This document shows, piece after piece, positions 42,187 through 49,709 of a stretch of DNA of 56,424 bases. The notes below the pieces were generated by a model that did no database searches, was not told the origin of the DNA, and was given only the letters and a program-made list of their open reading frames with translations. The stretch spans positions 1 through 56,424 of the forward strand of contig CAADGU010000209.1 in the NCBI GenBank assembly GCA_900696625.1. The letters run 5' to 3'. This stretch comes from an uncultured Chloroflexota bacterium (GTDB lineage: Bacteria; Chloroflexota; Anaerolineae; Promineifilales; Promineifilaceae). Made by a program: the position numbers and the translations under genes. Numbering within the stretch: position 1 is the stretch's first letter; each line of letters opens with the position of its first letter.

Positions 42187-43881
42187 ATGGACAATTACCT
42201 GAAATCTTTTTGTCTTCGATTGCAGGATGACGGGTTTAAGCCAGATGAAGGCAAAACATATTGGACTGGGCGCGTTTCCATAGAGTGGAATAATGATGAG
42301 AATGGGAAGGGAGAAACGGCCGAACATGTAATAACTATCGGTCTGCTTGAGGGTTTCCCATATCGTCTCCCTGTTGTTTTTTCAAAAGATGATCCACCCC
42401 TGGCCCAGAGCTGGCATCTCAATCCGGGCGATCAACCAACTCTCTGTCTTTGGGATTCAGAAACAGGGTGGAAACCAGATTATACAGCCCACAAACTACT
42501 CAACCGAATCTCAGATTGGTTTTATTATTACCATACCAATACCTGGCCTATTGATTCACAAGTTCCTGATCTCCATTTATACCTTGATAGAATTGGAACG
42601 GTTATTATTGGTGAAGATTGGATACCATCATCTGACATCTCGGATGGTCAGTTTGTATTATGGCGCTCAAAGAAATTTGCCAGCACCCCTCATATTGCTA
42701 GTAGTATTGCGGAGCAGAGTGAACCGGAGTTTCGTCTCGCTGACAAGATTGGACTGGGTTCAAACCCTACAAGATATAAGGGCAAGTGGTTTCGGGTGCC
42801 TGAACCTTTTGTTCCTTCAAACAGATTAGACAAAGTTCTCTCTCAGATTGATGAACTGATGCAAGAGCCATCAGGCTGGTCTATTGAGAAGTGCAAAACT
42901 GTAGTCGGTGTAAAAACGTCTGGCACAGGATTCCCCCTCGCCATAGGCTACCCAGATCATCTAAATGAAACCAGATGGCTTTTCTTGTGGGGCCAATTTC
43001 CGAAAAGAAAAGGCGAGAGGTATAAATGGTCATCCCTCCAAAATATGCGTCATGTAACCGTTCATAGCTTTCAGACTGCTCCAGCAAGCAAAGAGGCGCT
43101 GCTAAGGCGTTCGGCTTATTTGAGTGGTAGTCTTACTTCAAAGCGTATCGCCATATTTGGTGTTGGAGCGTTAGGGGGCAGTGTAGCATTACTTTTGGCT
43201 AAAGCAGGAGTAGGGGAATTACGACTAATTGACAAAGATTACGTGATGCCGGGAAATGCAATGCGCCATATTTGTGGCTTGTCTTATGTTGGCTTTCGCA
43301 AGACAACGGCCGTACAACATGTCATCCAATATCACAACCCGGATTGTTACATTGAATGTTTTGAAGCAACCTGGGCCAAGACCAGACTGATTGACTATAT
43401 CAACAGCTGTGACTTGGTAATAGATGCTACTGCCAACACTAATTTCTCGATCTATCTGAACGAAATTTGTGTCGCGCAGAATCAGCCGATTGCCTTCATT
43501 ACGGCATATCGCCGGGCTAGAGTCGGTCGTATCATTATGCGATTCGAAGATCAAGCACCTTGTTTCGGATGCTATCTGAGCCATCGGGAGGTTTGGGCAG
43601 AAGATGAGTTCCCAACCATTCCAGCCAGCTTTGATGAGAATTTTATTGAAGACGGTTGTGGTTCGGTCACAGAAGAAGCAGCAGCTCTTGATGTAGAGGC
43701 CGTCGCCAATTTTGGTGCACGGCAGCTTATCACTTTTCTGCAAGGTACGCATGACGGAAGCAACTTAGGAATAATAGTGAATTCTCCTTTGCCTGAGGTA
43801 GACACCTATCCTCTTGGCTCTTCTGGTTTCCATTTCTGGAACAATAAGCGGTATACAAACTGTTTGATCTGTGGAGCATGA
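42187..43881 (+). CDS. cap2: CBASS Cap2, fused E2-E1 ubiquitin-transferase-like enzyme
   Basis: A 564-aa product. The N-terminal E2-like domain (1-150) has HLNPGDQPTLCLWD with the probable active Cys87. A linker leads to a ThiF/E1 adenylation domain from about 320 (RIAIFGVGALGGSVALLLAK, then DLVIDATANTN). A CFGC pair and a DGCGSV segment near 490 are candidates for the zinc site and the E1 thioester Cys. Cap2 attaches the CD-NTase C-terminus to targets and primes the synthase. Its stop overlaps the cap3 start. Confidence 0.92.
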   Translation: MDNYLKSFCLRLQDDGFKPDEGKTYWTGRVSIEWNNDENGKGETAEHVITIGLLEGFPYRLPVVFSKDDPPLAQSWHLNPGDQPTLCLWDSETGWKPDYTAHKLLNRISDWFYYYHTNTWPIDSQVPDLHLYLDRIGTVIIGEDWIPSSDISDGQFVLWRSKKFASTPHIASSIAEQSEPEFRLADKIGLGSNPTRYKGKWFRVPEPFVPSNRLDKVLSQIDELMQEPSGWSIEKCKTVVGVKTSGTGFPLAIGYPDHLNETRWLFLWGQFPKRKGERYKWSSLQNMRHVTVHSFQTAPASKEALLRRSAYLSGSLTSKRIAIFGVGALGGSVALLLAKAGVGELRLIDKDYVMPGNAMRHICGLSYVGFRKTTAVQHVIQYHNPDCYIECFEATWAKTRLIDYINSCDLVIDATANTNFSIYLNEICVAQNQPIAFITAYRRARVGRIIMRFEDQAPCFGCYLSHREVWAEDEFPTIPASFDENFIEDGCGSVTEEAAALDVEAVANFGARQLITFLQGTHDGSNLGIIVNSPLPEVDTYPLGSSGFHFWNNKRYTNCLICGA

Positions 43882-44348
43882 TAAAATCCTACAAGATTTC
43901 AGATGAAGCGTTTAGGTTCGTTGTTTCGGAAAGCGCCCATCATTTTCCAAATGAGACGGGGGGAATTCTGATTGGAAAAGTTGATCATGGCAAAGTAATA
44001 ATCCAAAAGGCTACTGGCCCTGGCCCAACGGCCCATCATACCCCTGCTAGATTCAAAAGAGATGGCGAGTTTAGCCAGCAAGTTCTTGAGGCCGCAGTGC
44101 AAGATTCTGGTGGCAAATATGATTACATTGGGGAGTGGCACTCCCATCCCTTCAATTCAGAACCAAGCCTGGTAGATACCAAAGCGATGAAATGGATTGC
44201 AACTAACGAAAAATATGCCATTTCAGAGCCAGTGTTGCTCCTATGTATCGCAGTTGGTTTTCACAAGTGGGAAGTTCGTTGCTACTCACTTGTACGAAAA
44301 AGATTGAAACTTTTGAAATCTATACCTCATGATCGCACAGAAGGATGA
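43878..44348 (+). CDS. cap3: CBASS Cap3, JAMM/MPN isopeptidase
   Basis: A 156-aa product overlapping cap2 by ATGA. Complete JAMM zinc site: Glu26 in PNETGG, then HSHP (His88, His90) and Asp100 in EPSLVD. Cap3 removes conjugates made by Cap2 and so resets or tunes CD-NTase activity. Its presence with Cap2 makes this a type II CBASS arrangement with a nuclease-SAVED effector. Last gene before the recombination site. Confidence 0.92.
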   Translation: MIKSYKISDEAFRFVVSESAHHFPNETGGILIGKVDHGKVIIQKATGPGPTAHHTPARFKRDGEFSQQVLEAAVQDSGGKYDYIGEWHSHPFNSEPSLVDTKAMKWIATNEKYAISEPVLLLCIAVGFHKWEVRCYSLVRKRLKLLKSIPHDRTEG

Positions 44349-44354
44349 TTTTTC

Positions 44355-44462
44355 GTCGTATAATATCGTCGCATAAGTTACATTATGCGACATGAAGCCG
44401 CCGATTCAGCCCATTTTTTGCTACAAATGCGCCTGTTATCGGCCCTGAACCGCGTCGCATAA
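44355..44462. other. dif-like recombination site with extra recombinase arms
   Basis: The core at 44366-44393 is TCGTCGCATAA, spacer GTTACA, TTATGCGACAT. This 11-6-11 layout resembles E. coli dif, which also carries CGCATAA and TTATG next to a 6-bp spacer. Two more copies of the arm occur in direct orientation: GTCGTATAA (44355-44363) and GTCGCATAA (44454-44462). The site lies between cap3 and a tyrosine-recombinase gene, so it is the likely substrate of that enzyme: a resolution, attachment or dif site. Confidence 0.7.
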
Positions 44463-44484
44463 TCTTTTTTCATCAGGAAAGCCC

Positions 44485-45330
44485 ATGTTCACAGACCAGG
44501 TGGCACCTTATCTGCAAACCCTCAACACGCCTACCACCCATCAGGCATACCAGATTTCCTTGCAACAATTTCACGACTGGTATGTGGGGGCTTATGCCGA
44601 GGAACCGGATGTCAGTCTTTTAACGGCCGAAGAAGCCCGCGAATGGCGTTCCTATCTTATCAATGTCAAACGGCTCAGTGCTGCATCCGTGAATCAACGA
44701 TTGGCGGCGCTGCGGGGTCTGATGCGTCATCACGGCCGTTCACTTGCAGTCAAAGGCATGAAAAAAGTAGAACCACCTGTCGAGCCGCTCAACGGCCGTG
44801 AAATAGGGCGATTACTGGTGGCGCTTGATGGCGATCATTGGCTGGATAAACGGAATGTGGCTATCGTCAGCCTGATGGTCAGAGCTGGTCTTCGGGTGAG
44901 TGAGATTGTCTCCCTACAGACGACTGACGTGGAACTGAGTGAGCGTAAGGGTCAGGTGGTGGTGCGGTACGGCAAGGGCCTTAAAGAAAGAACCGTGCCG
45001 CTGAGTCGGGAGGCGCGGTCTGACCTGGCGGCGTATCTGCAACGACAGCCCAGGTTCGCCCAACAATGGCTTTTTGTCAGCCAATCTGGAGCCAGCCTTT
45101 CCTCGCGTGATGTGCAGCGTCTTGTCAGCAACGCCAGCATAAAGGCGGGCATCAAGACGCCAGTGACCCCGCACGTTCTCCGTCATACCTTTGCTACACG
45201 CGCCCTGCAACAGGCTCAGATAGATTTAGCCACGCTCTCCCAAATACTGGGGCATGAGAACCTCACCACGACGGCGCGATACCTGCACCCAGACAAACAG
45301 CGAGTGGCGGCTATGGTTGAAGATTTGTAG
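44485..45330 (+). CDS. XerC/D-like tyrosine recombinase
   Basis: A 281-aa product; AGGAAAG precedes the ATG. The N-terminal SAM-like core-binding domain (1-100) is followed by the catalytic domain: Arg137 in AGLRVSE, Lys in YGKGLKERTVPL, His230-x-x-Arg233 in PHVLRHTF, His257 in LGHENLTTTARY, and nucleophile Tyr266. All residues of the active site are present. It cuts and rejoins DNA at short inverted arms, most simply the dif-like site starting 92-130 bp upstream. It may be an integrase of the defence island or a chromosomal Xer-type enzyme. It lacks the integron-integrase insertion. Confidence 0.92.
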   Translation: MFTDQVAPYLQTLNTPTTHQAYQISLQQFHDWYVGAYAEEPDVSLLTAEEAREWRSYLINVKRLSAASVNQRLAALRGLMRHHGRSLAVKGMKKVEPPVEPLNGREIGRLLVALDGDHWLDKRNVAIVSLMVRAGLRVSEIVSLQTTDVELSERKGQVVVRYGKGLKERTVPLSREARSDLAAYLQRQPRFAQQWLFVSQSGASLSSRDVQRLVSNASIKAGIKTPVTPHVLRHTFATRALQQAQIDLATLSQILGHENLTTTARYLHPDKQRVAAMVEDL

Positions 45331-45373
45331 TTCACTATTCACCGTTCAAAAGGGGTTTAATTAGTAACACTAC

Positions 45374-45383
45374 CACTATAGTG
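45374..45383. promoter_or_regulatory. 10-bp palindrome upstream of an acidic protein gene
   Basis: CACTATAGTG, a perfect palindrome, lies 13 bp before the 205-aa gene start and next to its AAGGAGA ribosome-binding site. It could be an operator or chance. Confidence 0.3.
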
Positions 45384-45396
45384 AAAGGAGATAATC

Positions 45397-46014
45397 ATGG
45401 CATACGAAACAGCTTATGAGTTAGTGATTGCGCAACTGCGCAGCCAAAATCCGGCCGGTCAACCTCTTTCTTATGAACCACAACTGGTGGCCGCTGCCCC
45501 CGAAGTGGGGCGGGCGATTATTGCTCAGTTCCGTGAAGAGAATGAGAATGCTGAACGGGCCTTTGATGAAGACGGCAGTTCATTGGATTTCTTGAATTGG
45601 GACGAATTTGAAGAGGATATGATCGCCCTTAGCCAGCAGCATCCCGATTTCATCTTTATTCTGGATGGGGAAGGGCAGGAAGGCAGCGACATGTGGCGCA
45701 TGTACTTTCACAATGGGCAGGTACAAATGTGCCCGGCCGTCATCACATACCCACGCTTTAATCCCGCTGGTGTGGGTCTACCTGCTGAACAAAGCGATGT
45801 ACTGGAGCCAGAAAGAGTCTTTTTCCTAATTACCTACAATGACAGTGGAAACGAGAATTATCTGTTTGTGACCACTGGCGATGGCAAGCTGTCAAAGGCT
45901 CAGGCCAAACGCCACCTGGCGCAGGAATGGGACAGGGAGGTTGAGAACATCCGCGCCAGCGACATCCAGATTATTGGCCCAGTCTATGTGGAGCATTTGG
46001 ATCGTATTGAGTAG
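45397..46014 (+). CDS. unknown acidic protein A
   Basis: A 205-aa product with AAGGAGA 6 nt before the ATG. No recognised family. It is acidic, notably around 45-90 (EENENAERAFDEDGSSLDFL), and contains WDEFEEDMIAL. No signal peptide or membrane segment. It follows the tyrosine recombinase and precedes a second small acidic protein, so the two may be cargo at the edge of the mobile segment. An anti-restriction or immunity role is possible for acidic proteins near restriction genes, but nothing specific supports it. Confidence 0.55.
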   Translation: MAYETAYELVIAQLRSQNPAGQPLSYEPQLVAAAPEVGRAIIAQFREENENAERAFDEDGSSLDFLNWDEFEEDMIALSQQHPDFIFILDGEGQEGSDMWRMYFHNGQVQMCPAVITYPRFNPAGVGLPAEQSDVLEPERVFFLITYNDSGNENYLFVTTGDGKLSKAQAKRHLAQEWDREVENIRASDIQIIGPVYVEHLDRIE

Positions 46015-46118
46015 TCATGTCCAGGACGTGATTGATAAAAACAAGGCACATGACGATTATAATAATCTGCATGTGGCTTAACAAAGATAGACATGGCTTT
46101 GAAGTGGAGGACTGATTG

Positions 46119-46646
46119 ATGAACACCAACACCCAATATGAGATGGTAAACACAGGAGCAACTGATTCGGCCGCAGTCGGTTGGCCGACCATTATGATGC
46201 GCCTCAAAAACTATGATGATGATTTTGAAGATGGCGTATGTATCGTTACTTTGACTGACGAATTATTGCGCCGACTTCATCACTATGCCGATCTGGTCAG
46301 TCAATTTTGTGCGGAGCATGGAGCCAACCATGTGGAATTTAATTTCACCGAAGGGGTAGACCACCTGGAACGCCAACCGGATTCGCTCGAAGAATACGAT
46401 CTCTGGCGCGAGGAATGGGTAATGACCAGTGTGCCATACGACATCCGGCGTAATCCGGCGCATAAAGAAGAAGCGGCTGAGTTAATTGAGGCCATGTATT
46501 ACCCAACCTTGCGAGTTTTTCGCAATGGTGACTTGGTTTTTTGTTCTTACCACAAGTGGATGGCACGGGAATGGGAAACAGAAGTAATTACGTCGGCGAC
46601 ATTAGACGCTTGGGAAACATGGCTTGCTGAGTGGCAAGAAAAATAG
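46119..46646 (+). CDS. unknown acidic protein B
   Basis: A 175-aa product. The ATG at 46119 follows GGAGG at 8 nt and is chosen over the TTG just before it. It is acidic and rich in Trp, Tyr and Glu (EEYDLWREEWVMT, EWETEVITSATLDAWETWLA). Not recognised. It lies 104 bp after acidic protein A in the same direction. Both could be hypothetical cargo genes of an integrated element. The gap after it contains a low-complexity hairpin that ends the next, convergent gene. Confidence 0.5.
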   Translation: MNTNTQYEMVNTGATDSAAVGWPTIMMRLKNYDDDFEDGVCIVTLTDELLRRLHHYADLVSQFCAEHGANHVEFNFTEGVDHLERQPDSLEEYDLWREEWVMTSVPYDIRRNPAHKEEAAELIEAMYYPTLRVFRNGDLVFCSYHKWMAREWETEVITSATLDAWETWLAEWQEK

Positions 46647-46746
46647 TCCGAATTGTACGGGATCGGTACTCCCTATTTCACACTAAAACCAGTGCAAAAC
46701 AGCATCACAATTAGTGCAGTGCAAAGTCAGCGGGTACAATTGAAGA

Positions 46747-46806
46747 GGAGCGGGTGAGCAGGTGAAAGGGTGAGCAGGTGAACAAGTCACCCCCTCACCC
46801 CCTCAC
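46747..46806. repeat. low-complexity hairpin at the dcyD 3' end
   Basis: Tandem words GGTGAGCAGGTGAAAGGGTGA pair imperfectly with TCACCCCCTCACCTGCTCGCC across a short loop (the left arm continues with a second GCAGGTG). The right arm overlaps the last codons and stop of the desulfhydrase-like gene. It probably acts as a transcript end between converging genes. The same words recur inside the LCP protein stalk near 49950. Confidence 0.6.
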
Positions 46807-47826
46807 CTGCTCGCCGTAGGCCCACAGGCCCGGCAGGCCACCGGTGTGCAGGAAAATGAGGTGGGTGTCGGGGGAGAAACGGCCGTTACCAATGAGATCG
46901 AGCAGACCGGCGAAGGTTTTGCCGGTATAGACGGGGTCCAGGATGATGCCTTCGCTTTGGGCCAGGGTGTGAATGGCAACGGCCGTGCCCGCCGTCATCA
47001 CGCTGTAACCCGGCCCGGCATACGTTTCGGCGATCATGGGCACGTTAGCCGGGTGGAAGGTGTGGCTCTCACCCAAAACCGCGCACAAATCCCCGGCCAG
47101 CCGGGCAATGCTGGCGGGGAATGTTTTCCACAGTTTGCCAATGTCAAGGCCCAGCAGTTGGATGGGCGAGCCAATCAAGCGTAATCCGGCCATCAGTCCG
47201 GCGAGGGTGCCGCCGGTACCCACGGCCGTGACCACCACCACTTTGTCCGCCGCCAACTCTAGCGCCGCTACCTGTACCGCCAGTTCCAGCGCCGCCGCCA
47301 CATAGCCCAGACAGCCGGTGACGGTGTGCCCACCTACCGGCATGAAATAATTGCGCCCCACCATCGCCCACGAAAGCCAGCGCACCAGCCGGTTGGTCTG
47401 TTCCAGCGTCAGGCTGGCGTCGCCGCCGCCGCCAAAGGGGATAAAGTGGAGGCGGGCGTTAAAGAGAGTGTCAAGGAGAAGATTACCAGGGAGGGTAGAC
47501 GGCCGTCTGGCAAAGAAAAACAGGTGTGTCTCCAACCCCAACGCCGCACAGGCCGCCGCCGTCATCCGCGCATGGTTCGATTGCAACCCACCAAAGGTGA
47601 CGACTTTGTGTTTACCCTGTTGCTGTGCTTCCGCCATCAGGAACTCCAGCTTGCGCCCCTTGTTGCCGCCCATGCCAGGGCCATACCCATCATCCCGTTT
47701 GATCCATAACTGCGGGCCGCCCAACTGCCGGGTGAGGTTGGGGAGTGGTTCGAGCGGGGTGGGGGTACGGCCGTAATGCAGCCGGGGAAACTGCCCTAAC
47801 CGCTCCTGAATTGCATCTGTATCCAT
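46795..47826 (-). CDS. dcyD: D-cysteine desulfhydrase / ACC-deaminase-family PLP enzyme
   Basis: A 343-aa product, family-typical length. Residues 51-60 (GMGGNKGRKL) contain the PLP-binding Lys56. GGLQSNHAR follows near 80, and a glycine-rich phosphate loop (TAVGTGGTLAGL) lies near 200. Members convert D-cysteine to pyruvate, ammonia and sulphide, or deaminate 1-aminocyclopropane-1-carboxylate; the substrate cannot be told by eye, and D-cysteine is the common default. ATG at 47826, with GTG and TTG alternatives just upstream and no clear Shine-Dalgarno. Its last codons lie in a hairpin. The gene upstream is a GMC oxidoreductase 17 bp away. Confidence 0.8.
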   Translation of the reverse strand: MDTDAIQERLGQFPRLHYGRTPTPLEPLPNLTRQLGGPQLWIKRDDGYGPGMGGNKGRKLEFLMAEAQQQGKHKVVTFGGLQSNHARMTAAACAALGLETHLFFFARRPSTLPGNLLLDTLFNARLHFIPFGGGGDASLTLEQTNRLVRWLSWAMVGRNYFMPVGGHTVTGCLGYVAAALELAVQVAALELAADKVVVVTAVGTGGTLAGLMAGLRLIGSPIQLLGLDIGKLWKTFPASIARLAGDLCAVLGESHTFHPANVPMIAETYAGPGYSVMTAGTAVAIHTLAQSEGIILDPVYTGKTFAGLLDLIGNGRFSPDTHLIFLHTGGLPGLWAYGEQVRG

Positions 47827-47843
47827 CACCAATACATCAAAGA

Positions 47844-49208
47844 TTACGCAGATGCATCATAATCTGTGCCATCTGTGGAATCTGTGGATTGCTTCCGCAG
47901 TAGCTGCGCCGCCAACCGTTTACCTAAAGCAATGATGGTCAGCACAGTGGGGCGGGCCAGGGCTTCGGGGAAGACGCTGGCATCGCAAACGTAGAGATTG
48001 CGAATTTCTGTCTCCAAATCGGCCGTGAGCATCTCGCCTAAGCGTACCGTGCCGGAGGGGTGGGTGCCGCGCAGTGGGGTGGTGAAGATGGTGTGCGGGT
48101 CACAGCCCGCCTGCCGCAAAATGCGCCCGGCGACGGCTTCAGCGGCGGCCAACCGCTGCCGGTCATGGTCGGTTAACCCTTTACTCACCGTAAACCCCCG
48201 TTTTTGTGCCCGCACATAACCACTGATCTCATCCTTGAGCTTGATCATCACCCCCAACGTGCGCCCCCAGCGATGCCAGGTGAGCGGGTAGGCCGGCCCT
48301 TTGCGCAGCATAACGATGGGGTAATTGAGCCAGGGGTCAATGAGCGTGGAGAACAGCACGCCCAGGTCATCATCGGCATAGCTCCAGGTCATGGGCGGTT
48401 CGTTCCCGATACCTTTGAACGGGGCCAGACCATAGACCATGACGGTGGTGTCCATGGTCATGCCCTGCCCGGCAGCGGTTAACCCGGTGTGCTGCAAAAT
48501 GAGCGGCGTGCCAATACCACCCGCCGCCAATACGACAACCGGCGCATAGATGGCAAACGCTTTACCGCGCCATTTGCCCCACACACCAACGGCCGTGCCA
48601 CCATTCACCAACACTCGCTCCACCTTTGCCCCCGTCCACAAATCAATGCCGTTTTGCACCGCCTCGTCTACATATTCGGCCGCGTTCCATTTGGCCCCGC
48701 AGCGGCAGCCAAGCATACAGGTCGCGCCGCAGGTAAAGTCGCCTGCCCGTTCTGGCTGCATGAACTTCTCTTGCGGCTGCCAATCCAGCCCCAGGTCGGC
48801 AGCAGCGGCGGCGATGCGGGTGGAAGCTGTACCGCGCAAGGCGGGCGGCAGGGGGGCGATGTGCAGTTCGGCCATGGTCTGGTCGGTGGTGGCGTCCAGG
48901 TCAATGCCGTAGCGAACATTCCACCAGGGCAACGGCCGTGCCGCACAACCACAATACATACTCGTCGCCCCGCCCACCAGCAGCGGCCGCACAATGCTCA
49001 GCCCCTCCTGCGTGGTCAGGAAGGAGGCTTTGTCGGTATACATCATGCCGCCGGGGTAGGTGCCATAGAGGGGGGAAGTGCGCCAGTCACGGCCGTGTTC
49101 CAGCAGCGTGATCCCCAGCCCGGCGTTCGACCGGGCCAATTCCCGCGCCACCGTCGCCCCGCCTGGCCCGGAACCAACAATAATGACGTCTGTCTCTTTT
49201 TGCAGCAT
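47844..49208 (-). CDS. GMC-family FAD-dependent oxidoreductase
   Basis: A 454-aa product. The ATG at 49208 has AGGATA 8 nt upstream. The FAD-binding GxGxxG motif (IVGSGPGGATVARE) is at residues 7-20. The C-terminal GMC signature includes GTHPSGTVRLGE and, near the end, NLYVCDASVFPEALARP, with His in the expected active-site place. A Cys-rich segment (CTCG-like: CGATCMLGCRCGAKW) near 180 is unusual and could hold a metal or structural disulphides. It oxidises an alcohol or sugar-like substrate. It sits 17 bp upstream of the desulfhydrase-like gene, so they may be co-transcribed without an obvious shared pathway. Confidence 0.82.
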   Translation of the reverse strand: MLQKETDVIIVGSGPGGATVARELARSNAGLGITLLEHGRDWRTSPLYGTYPGGMMYTDKASFLTTQEGLSIVRPLLVGGATSMYCGCAARPLPWWNVRYGIDLDATTDQTMAELHIAPLPPALRGTASTRIAAAAADLGLDWQPQEKFMQPERAGDFTCGATCMLGCRCGAKWNAAEYVDEAVQNGIDLWTGAKVERVLVNGGTAVGVWGKWRGKAFAIYAPVVVLAAGGIGTPLILQHTGLTAAGQGMTMDTTVMVYGLAPFKGIGNEPPMTWSYADDDLGVLFSTLIDPWLNYPIVMLRKGPAYPLTWHRWGRTLGVMIKLKDEISGYVRAQKRGFTVSKGLTDHDRQRLAAAEAVAGRILRQAGCDPHTIFTTPLRGTHPSGTVRLGEMLTADLETEIRNLYVCDASVFPEALARPTVLTIIALGKRLAAQLLRKQSTDSTDGTDYDASA

Positions 49209-49343
49209 AGTCAATATCCTGTTATCTGGTTTTCCAATCGCCATTAACAAGTATAATGCGAGCTATAAGTTAATCCTATCACCATCTTATTTTCATCCTG
49301 CCCAACTATCAGAGCAGATATGCTAATTCAATGGAGGTATAAG

Positions 49344-49709
49344 ATGAGCCAGATATACGGGGTAGTGATCATCCTTCTAATCCTTTTCTTTGTGGTGTTG
49401 GGTATTCAAGCGCGTGTGGTTCATAAAGGGGGGGTGCTTGAACAAAAAAAGCCTAGCTTCTTTAGGAAATATGTTACCAACAAGATTACACTGGGGGTAC
49501 TTTTCCTCTTGGGCTTGCTGTTTCAGGAGCGGGCCGCGCTATGTTGGGGATTGTTAGGTATCATTTTGGCAGCTTATTTGATTGAGGGATATTGGTATAT
49601 TTTTACTGGTCAGGTACGTCTACGGTTCTGGTGGCAATCTGATAATAATGAGCTAAGGGAAGTGGATGAAGTTTATCCCAAAGTGATTGATGATGAAGAT
49701 TCGGGCTGA
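49344..49709 (+). CDS. small membrane protein, unknown
   Basis: A 121-aa product; GGAGG precedes the ATG at 49344. Three hydrophobic segments: about 5-25 (YGVVIILLILFFVVLGI), 47-62 (ITLGVLFLLGLLF) and 66-88 (ALCWGLLGIILAAYLI). The C-terminal tail is acidic (EVDEVYPKVIDDEDSG). Not recognised. Its 3' end overlaps the LCP gene by 20 bp, implying coupled expression and perhaps an envelope role. Confidence 0.65.
   Translation: MSQIYGVVIILLILFFVVLGIQARVVHKGGVLEQKKPSFFRKYVTNKITLGVLFLLGLLFQERAALCWGLLGIILAAYLIEGYWYIFTGQVRLRFWWQSDNNELREVDEVYPKVIDDEDSG

Noticed and set aside
44485-45330. Integron integrase
   Set aside because: The recombinase lacks the extra helix region specific to IntI and no cassette array follows.
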